In this document: piece by piece, positions 6,831 through 14,815 of the stretch
Position numbering within the stretch: the first letter of the stretch is position 1
How the letters are laid out: every line of letters begins with the position of its first letter
Origin: CAYSDH01 sp964429805
Lineage (GTDB): Bacteria > Bacteroidota > Bacteroidia > Flavobacteriales_D > JABDKJ01
Assembly (NCBI GenBank): GCA_964429805.1
Contig: CAYSDH010000071.1
Coordinates: 1-16,709, forward strand
Length of the DNA stretch: 16,709 nucleotides
Direction of reading: 5' to 3'
Translations under genes and position numbers: made by a program
The notes under the pieces: model-generated
What the model was told of the DNA's origin: nothing
What the model saw: the letters and a program-made list of their open reading frames with translations, nothing else
Database searches by the model: none

Positions 6831-7790
6831 TTAGCGGTTTACCTCATTTGGGTCGCCCATCAATCCGTTCTGATAGTTAATCATACACTGTCTGATTTGC
6901 TCCTCATTGTTCATCACAAAAGGGCCGTAGCTAAACACGGTCTCGTCAAGTGGTGTACCGCCAAGAACTAAAAATTCCGATTTCGCTTGTGAGTAGATAC
7001 TCACAAGGCTCTCACCTCTATTGAAGAGTGCAACTTGATTTTCGTCCAGTTGCTTTTGTCCTTCGAGTTCTATCGATCCGCTAATTTGATAGATGAATAC
7101 GTTGTCAGTAGGCTTGGTCGGGATCTCAATCTTCGCATCCTCCTCCATTTTGACATGATAATAAAAAGCGGGAGTGTTAGTCTCCACTTTTGACTTCACT
7201 TCGCCTAATTCACCAAGTACTACTTGTATCCAGTATTTATCAGTCTTTAGGGTGGCCATGTCTTCTGTGCTATTGACAGTAGTGCGCGGGTCATCAAATT
7301 TGTGTGCGGCAGGGGTGTTGAGCCAGATCTGAAATCCGTGAATGATGCCTCCATTTGTCACCGTTGATTTACCAGACTCTTCCATGTGAATGGCTCCTTT
7401 GCCCGAGCTAAACATCATAAAGTCGCCACGGCCTATCTCAAAGTCATATTCCAAACTGTCTTTGTGATGTCCCGAACCTTGTACGAAGTAGGTAGTCGGA
7501 GTCACACCCGCATGCGGATGTGCATCTACCTTCAGAGCGTCTTGTCCGGGCTCAATACTAACCGGGCCAAACTCATCAAAGAGAACAAAAGGTGAGACGT
7601 GGTCTAGGTGATTTCCTGCAAAGGCGCGCATAACTGGGAGTGTGCCTACGTTGACTCTGCTGGATTTAAGAATGCGAAACACGCTTCGGTTTTTCGCGTC
7701 TTGAAGCATGCCTGATTCTTTAACAAGGCTCAAAGATGCAGCGCTAAATCCTACGATGGCTGAGTGGTGAAAAAAGTCTCTTCTATTCAT
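6831..7790 (-). CDS. Pirin-family cupin protein with Tat-like leader
   Basis: This encodes 319 residues from the ATG at 7790. I prefer this start because it puts MNRRDFFHHS at the N-terminus, a twin-arginine (RRDFF) motif followed by a hydrophobic stretch (11-23); the longer start at 7817 would bury it. The pirin domain (about 38-150) keeps the metal ligands in order: HPHAG gives His91 and His93, and GAIHMEES gives His135 and Glu137. A C-terminal cupin half (to about 290) follows. Characterised pirins bind iron or other metals, and some act as quercetin 2,3-dioxygenases; most are cytosolic, so export in folded form by Tat would be notable. The leader lacks a clear AxA cleavage site, so it may remain as a membrane anchor or be vestigial. 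It follows the lipoprotein gene by 47 bases on the same strand and may be cotranscribed with it or use its own promoter at 7799-7806. Confidence 0.85.
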   Translation of the reverse strand: MNRRDFFHHSAIVGFSAASLSLVKESGMLQDAKNRSVFRILKSSRVNVGTLPVMRAFAGNHLDHVSPFVLFDEFGPVSIEPGQDALKVDAHPHAGVTPTTYFVQGSGHHKDSLEYDFEIGRGDFMMFSSGKGAIHMEESGKSTVTNGGIIHGFQIWLNTPAAHKFDDPRTTVNSTEDMATLKTDKYWIQVVLGELGEVKSKVETNTPAFYYHVKMEEDAKIEIPTKPTDNVFIYQISGSIELEGQKQLDENQVALFNRGESLVSIYSQAKSEFLVLGGTPLDETVFSYGPFVMNNEEQIRQCMINYQNGLMGDPNEVNR

Positions 7791-7798
7791 GTTGTAAA

Positions 7799-7806
7799 CA
7801 AATATA
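7799..7806 (-). promoter_or_regulatory. Candidate -7 box of pirin gene
   Basis: TATATTTG on the minus strand matches the Bacteroidota -7 consensus TAnnTTTG and ends 8 bases before the chosen ATG, so the transcript would be almost leaderless. I see no good -33 TTG at the expected spacing, which keeps confidence low. Confidence 0.3.
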
Positions 7807-7837
7807 GTTAAAAACATGAATCATAAGGTCTCCTATA

Positions 7838-8389
7838 TCAGTTCCACATGGCGTTCATCTGGGCAATGTAGGCTTGGTAGTCTGTCAGACCATGCTCTAC
7901 ATGAATGCTTTGAGAGTAGATTTCTCCATCAGTTCTTTTGTAAAAGATGCGGTAGTAACCGTTTATCCAGCCCGAAGTGTCGAAGCCTTGGTTTTGAGAA
8001 CTGTCAGCAGGAGTGGCGCCTAAAAAAGCGATTTCATTAAGGGCGCTTTCCGAATAAGCAAGGTCGGCATAAAGCGAATCAAAATTGACAGATTGATCTT
8101 CAACCAGCTCCATGCCATCAACAATCCAAAACTCTGAGATGTCATCTGGACCAACAATAAAGATTTCCTCATCGCAAGGCACAGGGTAGGCCACGTCATT
8201 TCCTCTTCGGTCATTTGGATTTCCAAAAACGTATTGAGTCTGACCGTTGGCACTAATCATTTCATATCCCGTTACACGCTCTATGTCTTGCTGTTCAGGG
8301 TCATTTTGCATAATCTCTTGCGGTTCGTCTTTTGAGCACGCAGCGAAAAGTAGGAGAGAGGCAAAAAGGAAAAAATACTTCGTCATCAT
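7838..8389 (-). CDS. Predicted lipoprotein, unknown function
   Basis: This encodes 183 residues from ATG 8389 (a second ATG follows at once). The N-terminus is a short SPII signal with hydrophobic FLFASLLLFAAC; Cys18 would be lipidated, followed by SKDE. The open frame extends upstream to 8464, but that part overlaps a strong intrinsic terminator at 8433-8458 and would spoil the signal peptide, so the shorter start is chosen. The mature protein is acidic and soluble-looking, with no transmembrane segment and no family I recognise; its last third contains GWINGYYRIFYKR and a Trp-Asn C-terminus. It is probably exposed on the inner or outer membrane. It lies between the clpB terminator and the pirin gene and may head a two-gene unit with pirin. 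Confidence 0.75.
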   Translation of the reverse strand: MMTKYFFLFASLLLFAACSKDEPQEIMQNDPEQQDIERVTGYEMISANGQTQYVFGNPNDRRGNDVAYPVPCDEEIFIVGPDDISEFWIVDGMELVEDQSVNFDSLYADLAYSESALNEIAFLGATPADSSQNQGFDTSGWINGYYRIFYKRTDGEIYSQSIHVEHGLTDYQAYIAQMNAMWN

Positions 8390-8402
8390 TCTTATTTTAA
8401 TG

Positions 8403-8410
8403 TAAAGGTA
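8403..8410 (-). promoter_or_regulatory. Possible -7 box of lipoprotein gene
   Basis: TACCTTTA on the minus strand matches TAnnTTTG at all but the last base and lies 13 bases before the lipoprotein ATG, just downstream of the clpB terminator. That is where a new promoter would be expected. Confidence 0.2.
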
Positions 8411-8420
8411 GGTGAAGTAG

Positions 8421-8458
8421 CTGCCAATAAAAACAGCCCCGCCAATTGGCGGAGCTGT
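8421..8458 (-). terminator. Intrinsic terminator downstream of clpB
   Basis: On the minus strand, ACAGCTCCGCCAA pairs with TTGGCGGGGCTGT (13-base arms, one mismatch, 8433-8458) and runs directly into TTTTTATTG. A GC-rich stem plus a U-tract is a textbook intrinsic terminator for transcripts reading from clpB. It separates clpB from the lipoprotein/pirin genes. Confidence 0.8.
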
Positions 8459-8463
8459 CATCA

Positions 8464-8601
8464 ACCTTGTGCCCCCTTTGGGTGCTGGGACACAACCTAA
8501 CCTATGAAAAACTCTTCAGGAACTACCCTTGTTAAGACAACGTGCTCCTTCGGTATTCGGTATACTAATTAACATTCTTTAAGACCATAGGAATCCTCGG
8601 G
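8464..8601. other. Structured-looking spacer after clpB
   Basis: This 138-base stretch separates the clpB stop from its terminator. It contains TTGTG...CACAA arms around a CCC-cttt-GGG mini-hairpin (about 8467-8495), a tandem heptamer (TCGGTAT twice near 8550-8563), and on the plus strand a 22-codon frame (8504-8572) starting MKNSSGTTL and ending RYTN. The sequence does not look random, but I recognise no RNA family. It may be the clpB 3' UTR, a small RNA or a tiny gene. Confidence 0.35.
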
Positions 8602-11226
8602 TTATTCTTCTTCCGACACAACCTCGGCTTCTTTAATGGGCTTTCTAAACACAATCTTTCCTTCAAACACATCAAGCACCACCGTTTGCGACTTGTCAAG
8701 ACTGTTTGATAGCAACTGCTTTGACAGCTCATTGAGCACCTGTTTTTGAATAACTCGCTTCACTGGGCGTGCACCAAACGAAGGGTCATAACCGGCCTCA
8801 GCCAAGTAGCTTATCGCTTCATCAGAGGCGCTAAACGTGATGCCGGCCACCTTCACACGCTTTGCTAATTCGTTGAGTTGAATGTGCACGATCTCCTTAA
8901 TGTCACCACGCGTCAGTGGATTAAACATGATGGTCTCATCTATTCTATTCAAGAATTCGGGTCTTAGCGATTTCCTCATCAGCTCAAATACTTGCTGGTG
9001 AGTCTTTCGTTTGACTGCCGCCAGATTCGAACTATCTGCGTCTTCAAAATTCTCTTGAATAATGTGCGAACCAATATTAGAAGTCATGATGATGATGGTG
9101 TTTTTGAAGTTCACCATTCGCCCTTTGCTGTCTGTCAATCGACCATCATCGAGGACTTGCAGCAGTACGTTAAACACATCAGGATGGGCCTTTTCTATTT
9201 CATCAAGTAAGATGACCGAGTAGGGTCTTCTTCTCACGGCTTCAGAGAGTTGACCGCCTTCATCATAGCCCATGTAGCCCGGAGGGGCGCCAAGTAATCG
9301 ACTCACCGAGTGGCTCTCTTGATACTCACTCATGTCAAGTCTTGTCAGGGCATCCTCATCGTTAAACATGAACTCTGAGAGTGCTTTGGCCAGCTCTGTT
9401 TTTCCAACACCCGTGGTACCAAAGAAGAGGAAAGACCCTATCGGTTTTTCATCATCTTGCAGACCACTTCTGCTTCTTCTCACCGCATCGGCTACAGCAG
9501 TAACGCCCTCGCTTTGCCCGATCACTCGCTTGCCTAATTCCTCTTCCAGTCTGAGTAGTTTTTCCTTCTCACTTTCAATCATCTTTGTGACTGGTATGCC
9601 TGTCCACTTAGACACCACTTCGGCAATCTCTTCCGTGTCCACTTCCTCTTTGATGAGCTTCGAGTCTTTATGCAGCAGAGCAAGCTCTTCCGTTTTTTGA
9701 GAGATTAATTCTTCCGCTTCTTTGATGCGGCCGTAGCGTATCTCAGCCACACGACCAAAGTCTCCGCTTCGCTCTGCCTGATCAGCCTCCATCTTGTATG
9801 ATTCGATGTCTTTTTTACTGTTCTGAATGGCTTCCACCACTTGTTTTTCAGCTTCCCATCTCGCTTTGAAGTCGCTGCGCTGATCGCTCAATTCCGCGAG
9901 TTGCTTTCCTAGTTTGGTGAGCTTTTTTTCATCATTCTCACGCTTTATCGCCTCTCTTTCAATCTCCAGTTGCATGATTTTTCGCTCTATCTCATCTAGC
10001 TCTTCAGGACGTGAGTTTATCTCCATGCGCAGTTTAGATGCCGCCTCATCCATGAGGTCAATAGCCTTGTCTGGCAAAAATCTATCAGAGATGTAGCGCT
10101 GAGATAATTCTACTGCGGCTATGATAGCCGCATCTTTGATGCGCACTTTGTGGTGCGTCTCGTACTTCTCTTTTATTCCTCTTAAGATAGAAATGGCCGC
10201 TTGCGTATCAGGCTCATCGACCAGTACTTTTTGAAACCTGCGCTCCAGTGCTTTGTCTTCCTCAAAGTACTTTTGGTACTCGTTGAGCGTAGTTGCTCCA
10301 ATGGCTCTTAGTTCTCCTCTGGCTAGGGCCGGTTTCAGAATGTTGGCCGCGTCCATTGCGCCTTGACCACCTCCAGCGCCCACTAGCGTATGTATCTCAT
10401 CTATAAACAAGATAACCTCACCGTCTGCCGATGTCACTTCTTTGATCACCGCTTTTAGCCGCTCTTCAAACTCTCCTTTAAACTTCGCTCCAGCAATTAG
10501 CGCACCCATATCCAGCGAGTAGAGCTGCTTGTCTTTGAGGTTTTCGGGTATGTCTCCATTGATTATTCTGTGGGCCAATCCTTCGGCAATGGCTGTCTTT
10601 CCAGTACCCGGTTCGCCAATCAGTATCGGGTTGTTCTTCGTTCTTCTTGTCAGAATTTGGAGCACACGTCTGATTTCATCATCTCTTCCAATCACAGGGT
10701 CTAGCTTTCCGTCAAGAGCCATTTTTACCAGGTTCTTGCCATATTTCTCTAGTGCATTATAATTGTCTTCTGCAGATGATGAGGTGACTTTTGTTCCTTT
10801 TCGTAGTTCTTTGATGGCCGCCTTTAGGTCCTTTTTATTGATACCTATGTCTTTCAGATATTGAGACTCTTGAGCGCGCGTATCGAGTATACCGAGCAAG
10901 AGGTGCTCTAGCGATACATACTCATCTTGCAGTTCTTTCAGATGTAAAAATGCGCGTGAAAGCGCTTCTGAAGTATAGCGAGAAGGTTGAGCTTGGCCTC
11001 CAGTCACCTTTGGGTAGGCGGTGATTTGAGCGTCCATGGTTTTCTTTATCGCCTCAGATGATACGTGCAGCTTCTTAAAAAGAAAAGGCATCACGTTTTC
11101 ATCTACACGCATCATTCCGTTAAGCAAGTGCGCTATTTCGATGGCTTGTTGACCATTGGCAAGGGTGAGTTGCTGCGCCTCTTGCAGTGCTTGTTGAGAC
11201 TTTATAGTCAGTTTACTTAAATCCAT
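8602..11226 (-). CDS. clpB: ClpB, AAA+ protein disaggregase
   Basis: This encodes 874 residues, full length for ClpB. ClpB is a cytosolic hexameric ATPase that threads proteins out of heat-induced aggregates together with DnaK/DnaJ/GrpE. The N domain (1 to about 145) has the two Clp repeats. The first ATPase domain has Walker A GEPGTGKT (204-211) and Walker B VILFIDEIH (271-279), with an arginine finger in ALERRF. The coiled-coil M domain lies between (about 405-525), which separates ClpB from ClpA and ClpC. The second ATPase domain has GTTGVGKT (603-610), VILLDEIEKAHPDV (from 671) and sensor-2 GARPVKR. The start MDLSKLTIKSQQAL is typical, with an A-rich stretch (AAGAAAAA) just upstream. It has its own terminator and a candidate upstream operator pair, consistent with heat-regulated expression. 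No active residue appears missing. Confidence 0.97.
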   Translation of the reverse strand: MDLSKLTIKSQQALQEAQQLTLANGQQAIEIAHLLNGMMRVDENVMPFLFKKLHVSSEAIKKTMDAQITAYPKVTGGQAQPSRYTSEALSRAFLHLKELQDEYVSLEHLLLGILDTRAQESQYLKDIGINKKDLKAAIKELRKGTKVTSSSAEDNYNALEKYGKNLVKMALDGKLDPVIGRDDEIRRVLQILTRRTKNNPILIGEPGTGKTAIAEGLAHRIINGDIPENLKDKQLYSLDMGALIAGAKFKGEFEERLKAVIKEVTSADGEVILFIDEIHTLVGAGGGQGAMDAANILKPALARGELRAIGATTLNEYQKYFEEDKALERRFQKVLVDEPDTQAAISILRGIKEKYETHHKVRIKDAAIIAAVELSQRYISDRFLPDKAIDLMDEAASKLRMEINSRPEELDEIERKIMQLEIEREAIKRENDEKKLTKLGKQLAELSDQRSDFKARWEAEKQVVEAIQNSKKDIESYKMEADQAERSGDFGRVAEIRYGRIKEAEELISQKTEELALLHKDSKLIKEEVDTEEIAEVVSKWTGIPVTKMIESEKEKLLRLEEELGKRVIGQSEGVTAVADAVRRSRSGLQDDEKPIGSFLFFGTTGVGKTELAKALSEFMFNDEDALTRLDMSEYQESHSVSRLLGAPPGYMGYDEGGQLSEAVRRRPYSVILLDEIEKAHPDVFNVLLQVLDDGRLTDSKGRMVNFKNTIIIMTSNIGSHIIQENFEDADSSNLAAVKRKTHQQVFELMRKSLRPEFLNRIDETIMFNPLTRGDIKEIVHIQLNELAKRVKVAGITFSASDEAISYLAEAGYDPSFGARPVKRVIQKQVLNELSKQLLSNSLDKSQTVVLDVFEGKIVFRKPIKEAEVVSEEE

Positions 11227-11343
11227 TTTTTCTTGATTCTTTACAGATGTCTCTACTTAATCAAAGAGCGCACCTTTTTGAATTTAAATGGGCCTCAATA
11301 TTGTAAGAAACAGAAAAACAGTGTGTTACGAAATACTGGACAG

Positions 11344-11380
11344 TGTCAATATGACAGTTCGCGATTTTTTCATGATGACA
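11344..11380 (-). promoter_or_regulatory. Tandem TGTCAT sites upstream of clpB
   Basis: On the minus strand TGTCATCATGA (11380-11370) is followed 24 bases later by TGTCATATTGACA (11356-11344), which has perfect 5-base arms TGTCA/TGACA. They lie about 120-155 bases before the clpB ATG. Repeated spaced half-palindromes upstream of a heat-shock gene suggest a regulator or sigma-factor site. I know of no assigned regulator for this motif and it is not the classical CIRCE element. Confidence 0.35.
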
Positions 11381-11422
11381 TTATGGCGCTTTAAGAAGGG
11401 GTGCTGTTCCTTGTTCAAAGAT

Positions 11423-11469
11423 TTTATGTGCTGAAATAAATACAGAATTGAGGTAGAGCAGCACATAAA
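11423..11469. repeat. 11-base inverted repeat after pseudo-DHOase gene
   Basis: TTTATGTGCTG (11423-11433) and CAGCACATAAA (11459-11469) are perfectly complementary, with 25 bases between. It lies 31 bases beyond the stop of the dihydroorotase-like gene and about 200 bases before clpB. It could end the upstream operon, although the loop is large for a terminator, or be a regulatory palindrome. Confidence 0.45.
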
Positions 11470-11472
11470 TAG

Positions 11473-11485
11473 GCCCGATTTGGGC
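11473..11485 (-). terminator. Weak hairpin after pseudo-DHOase gene
   Basis: GCCC and GGGC arms with a 5-base loop are followed on the minus strand by CCTATTTATG. The stem is short and the T-tract poor, so this is only a candidate terminator for the BatA/dihydroorotase-like operon. Confidence 0.3.
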
Positions 11486-11499
11486 ACTCATGAAAAAGT

Positions 11500-12723
11500 C
11501 TAGATCACTTTGCCTACCAACACTGACCCTTCAGCCACATCGTTATAGGCCTTTGAGCTACTGGCCTTGTAAGTCCACTCTAGTGTCGGGTCAAAGCAGG
11601 TGATGATGGCTCGCTTACCCACTTCAATAGAAGCTGATTTAAAACCAAGTACCTTTGCCGGCCCTTGAGTCAGGCAGTCTACAAATCGGTTGAGTGAAAC
11701 AACATCAGCCAAGTGGGTGCTGTATAGTCCAAAGAAAGACTCGAGCATAGACGAACCATAATTGGCCAAACCAAACTCAAGTTTTTTAGACTCCATGTCT
11801 TCTGGACTGTGGTTGGAAGAGATGCAGTCTATAACACCACTTTCAACAGCCTTGACGAGCGCTTTTCTATCAGACTCTTCACGCAGTGGGGGCATCATCT
11901 TAAAGTTGCTGTCATATTCACGAATGGCCTCGTCTGTCCAAATCAGGTTTGCCAAGTGAACTTCTGCTGTGATATGAAGTCCTTCTTTTTTAGCGGCAGC
12001 AATTAATTTGACGCCTCCAGCTGTGGTGATACCAGACACATGAAGACGTGACTCGGTGTATCTCAGCAAGTCAATGTCTCGTTTGAGCATCATCTCTTCG
12101 GCCACACTTGGTATGCCTTTGAGTCCAAGTGCTGTGCTCACTGCTCCTTCATGCACCTGCGCATCAGGCGAGAGAGAGCGGTCCATAGGAAGCGCGGCAA
12201 TGGTGCCTCCAAAATTCTTTACATAAAGCAGTGCCTTTTTCATCAGCCCAGCGTCACCGATTACTTGCGTGTCGTCAGTAAACAGTTTGGCGCCCGCTTG
12301 GCTCATGTCAAACATTTCAGAGAGCGAGAAGCCCTCCATGTTTTTGCTCAGTGCACCGGCAGGGTAGACCCGCACTCCTCGGCCTTTGGCTTTGTTGAGC
12401 ACATAGTCTATTCCGCTCTTACTATCTGTCACTGGCTTGGTGCCGGGCATGGTGACTACAGATGTAAATCCTCCTTTTTTTGCGGCCGATAGTCCAGAGA
12501 TGATGTCTTCTTTATGCTCGTATCCAGGATCTTGGAGTCTCACCTTCATGTCGATCCAACCCGGGCTGACGCAGAGGTTTTCGCTACTCACCGTCTTTGA
12601 CGATGACTTCAGGTTCTTCCCGATTTTCTTGATGCGTCCAGACTCAATTAAAATGTCGACCTGCTTTCCGTCCCACGCAGAAGATGAGTCGATGACTAGT
12701 GCGTTTTTAATCAGTTGGCTCAT
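11500..12723 (-). CDS. Dihydroorotase homologue lacking metal ligands
   Basis: This encodes 407 residues from the ATG at 12723. A TTG nine bases earlier is also in frame, but the ATG overlaps the upstream stop as ATGA, the expected coupling. The whole chain aligns in style with type I dihydroorotase (amidohydrolase TIM barrel): SPGWIDMKVRLQDPG (53-67), KEDI, GIPSVAEEMML, and TQGPAKVLG near the C-terminus. Active enzymes have DxHxHxR in the first strand; here it reads D58-M-K60-V-R62-L-Q64, so both His ligands and the Arg are replaced. The usual TDHAPH is SNHSPE with Asn304 for the catalytic Asp. It is therefore very unlikely to hydrolyse dihydroorotate. Non-catalytic homologues of this kind are known in other bacteria as structural partners of aspartate transcarbamoylase, and Bacteroidota widely carry a similar copy. 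Automatic annotation as pyrC would mislead. Confidence 0.85.
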   Translation of the reverse strand: MSQLIKNALVIDSSSAWDGKQVDILIESGRIKKIGKNLKSSSKTVSSENLCVSPGWIDMKVRLQDPGYEHKEDIISGLSAAKKGGFTSVVTMPGTKPVTDSKSGIDYVLNKAKGRGVRVYPAGALSKNMEGFSLSEMFDMSQAGAKLFTDDTQVIGDAGLMKKALLYVKNFGGTIAALPMDRSLSPDAQVHEGAVSTALGLKGIPSVAEEMMLKRDIDLLRYTESRLHVSGITTAGGVKLIAAAKKEGLHITAEVHLANLIWTDEAIREYDSNFKMMPPLREESDRKALVKAVESGVIDCISSNHSPEDMESKKLEFGLANYGSSMLESFFGLYSTHLADVVSLNRFVDCLTQGPAKVLGFKSASIEVGKRAIITCFDPTLEWTYKASSSKAYNDVAEGSVLVGKVI

Positions 12724-14762
12724 GTCTTCCAAAATTTTAGCAAGAGCACTTCAATTCCAAGGAAAATGAGTGCCAAAATGATGAGTTTCTTCCAGAGTTT
12801 TTTTCCTTCTGTTACTTCCTGTACGCCTGAGTTAAACCCTTCTGGACCTTTTGCAATTGTTTTAAAATTGGTGAGTCCGCTTCGGTTTATTGCTTCGTCA
12901 ATTTCCTTTTGGTTCATGAATTTTAGTGTGGATTCTAACCTCGAATAATTGAATCCAAAACTCTTCAACTGCTCATTATTAAAAGTCAACTGGTATATCC
13001 CCGCATCTTCTATCTGTCCGTGCAGAAGTATGTCGGTGATGCCTCCCCGATTTTTTCTTTCGGGTAGTATGTCGAGCTCTCCATTTTTCTGAATCAAGTG
13101 AAACTGCTCATCGCTCAGCACGCTGGTGTAACGCACTTCGAGTTGCTCGTCTTCACCGACCGTGTAGTATAGTTTTTCTCTTCCCTGGCTTAACTCCGCG
13201 ATGCGCAGCAGGGTAGTGACAAAAAATGAGTGTCGCGTAAAGTTGCTCATCTCGCCTGACGTGCCCACCGCAAAACTATACACATGCCCCTTGCCATAAG
13301 GATAAGCGCTGGCAAATGACGATCCGTTAGCGAGGCTCATTAAGCGCTCTTCTCTACTCTGAGTGCGCTTAAAAAACTTGAGATATTTCTGAACTTTCGG
13401 AAGGTCTACATTGCCAGGAATTCTGTTAAACACGCCATCAAAAATGGGGTGACGAGTGTCAATGTCAGAGACCTTAAGTTCATCAGCTACTACTTCTGAA
13501 AACGTATTGCAACCCAGTGCTAAGTATAGTTGTGTGTAGGAGTCTTTATCCAAATTAGAAGCGGGTAGTACAACGAGAGAACCTCCGTTGTCACAAAACT
13601 TGATGAGCTCTTGTATTAGTCCAGAGCTGATTTTGGGCAAGTTTTCTAACACAATCAGGTTTTGCTCAGTAAAACTCGAGTAGTCTACCGCATTAGAGCG
13701 AGAGACGCTGATGTTATAACTGTCATCACCAGAGTAGAGCGCTTCTACACGTGAAGCCACTTCTTGCTTGATGAGCAGCACACTGCTTTTGTCAGCCACT
13801 GTATATGCGAAGTGATGACTGTCATCAAAGGTGATGGGATGGTCGTTGAGGCTTACCTCGCCTTCCATTATTCCGGCCTCGGTGTTGGTGTAATACAAGG
13901 TGCTGTCTGCGCTCGAGTAGGGCAGAAGAGACACGTTTCCTATTGCTTTTTGAACCCCATTGATAGTAACCTTGAGCGGCAGATTTTGCACATTCTTTCC
14001 AGAACTATTGACCACCTTGACGGTCAGCTCTTCTTTGCCTTGAAACTGTCTTACTGGGTTTCTAAACCAAATGCTGTCTATGTAAACATTGCCAACTTCA
14101 TTGCCCAATAACGGTATCAGGTTAAATGCAATGGCCGAGTCGGCACTGAGGTTTTGAAAATCCATAGACGATTCTTGCATGTCGCTAAAGATGAAGGCGC
14201 GTTTGCCTGCCGCTTCTTCTTTCATCAACACGTCTGACACACGCGCATGCACCTCAGACAGTGAGCGTCTCGATGGGCCTATTTTAACTTCGTCAAGAAG
14301 TTCTAAGAACTCATCGCGGCTGACCACACGTTGGTGTCGTCCTTCAAAATCATTGGTGAGCAATTGAAATCGGTCAGACTGACTGTAGCCCAAGGCTATT
14401 TGTTCAGCCATTTCTTTTGACTGAGCAAGAAGATTGCCCGACTCATTTTCCTGGTCCATGCTAAACGAGTTGTCTAGATACATAGAGACGGCCTTGCGTC
14501 CGGCAATCACAGAACTATTGTCAGTAGGGATAAAGGGTTGAGCAAAGGCCAACACCAATGCCGCCACGGCTAGGAGTCTAGAAAGCAAGACGAGTAGGTG
14601 CTTCAGTTTAGACCTCGATCTGGTCTGTAGCTCCACCTCTTTTAGAAAACGGGTGTTGGGAAACACAACTCGTTTGAATCGTCTAAAATTGAAAAGATGT
14701 ATGATAATAGGAATGGCTAGAGCAAAAAGGGCGTAGAGGAATTCCGGGTACAAAAATTTCAT
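12720..14762 (-). CDS. BatA-like membrane protein with vWA-type domain
   Basis: This encodes 680 residues from the ATG at 14762. A start six codons earlier (14780) is open, but the family normally begins MxFLYPxFLYAL, as here. The N-terminal BatA domain has two transmembrane helices (about 5-24 and 56-76) flanking the conserved HLFNFRRFKRVVFPN segment (22-36). A von Willebrand A-like domain begins about 91, with a MIDAS-like D-N-S-F-S at 97-101. A long periplasmic or cytoplasmic middle part follows, including a GATase1-like segment with IVLENLP and LIKFCDNGGSLVVLP. One C-terminal helix lies at about 657-676. BatA-type proteins of Bacteroidota are linked to aerotolerance and envelope functions, but this subgroup is uncharacterised. 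The stop TGA overlaps the start of the dihydroorotase-like gene, so the two are made together. Confidence 0.85.
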   Translation of the reverse strand: MKFLYPEFLYALFALAIPIIIHLFNFRRFKRVVFPNTRFLKEVELQTRSRSKLKHLLVLLSRLLAVAALVLAFAQPFIPTDNSSVIAGRKAVSMYLDNSFSMDQENESGNLLAQSKEMAEQIALGYSQSDRFQLLTNDFEGRHQRVVSRDEFLELLDEVKIGPSRRSLSEVHARVSDVLMKEEAAGKRAFIFSDMQESSMDFQNLSADSAIAFNLIPLLGNEVGNVYIDSIWFRNPVRQFQGKEELTVKVVNSSGKNVQNLPLKVTINGVQKAIGNVSLLPYSSADSTLYYTNTEAGIMEGEVSLNDHPITFDDSHHFAYTVADKSSVLLIKQEVASRVEALYSGDDSYNISVSRSNAVDYSSFTEQNLIVLENLPKISSGLIQELIKFCDNGGSLVVLPASNLDKDSYTQLYLALGCNTFSEVVADELKVSDIDTRHPIFDGVFNRIPGNVDLPKVQKYLKFFKRTQSREERLMSLANGSSFASAYPYGKGHVYSFAVGTSGEMSNFTRHSFFVTTLLRIAELSQGREKLYYTVGEDEQLEVRYTSVLSDEQFHLIQKNGELDILPERKNRGGITDILLHGQIEDAGIYQLTFNNEQLKSFGFNYSRLESTLKFMNQKEIDEAINRSGLTNFKTIAKGPEGFNSGVQEVTEGKKLWKKLIILALIFLGIEVLLLKFWKT

Positions 14763-14815
14763 CGGGGCGTGAAGATACATGATAGTTCATAATCACATCT
14801 ACTCAAACGCGCACG

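Noticed and set aside
8390..8464. An N-terminal extension of the lipoprotein gene
   Set aside because: It would translate through the clpB terminator hairpin and place the SPII signal internally.
8464..8601. Signal recognition particle RNA or tmRNA
   Set aside because: The SRP apical motif (GGAAG/AGCA type) and tmRNA termini are absent.
9332..9700. A 122-residue plus-strand frame, and others opposite clpB
   Set aside because: They lie wholly antisense to conserved ClpB domains and are Ser-rich low-complexity translations.
12151..12769. Plus-strand frames of 110-113 residues opposite the dihydroorotase-like gene
   Set aside because: They are antisense to a well-supported gene and have no signal, domain or ribosome-binding context.
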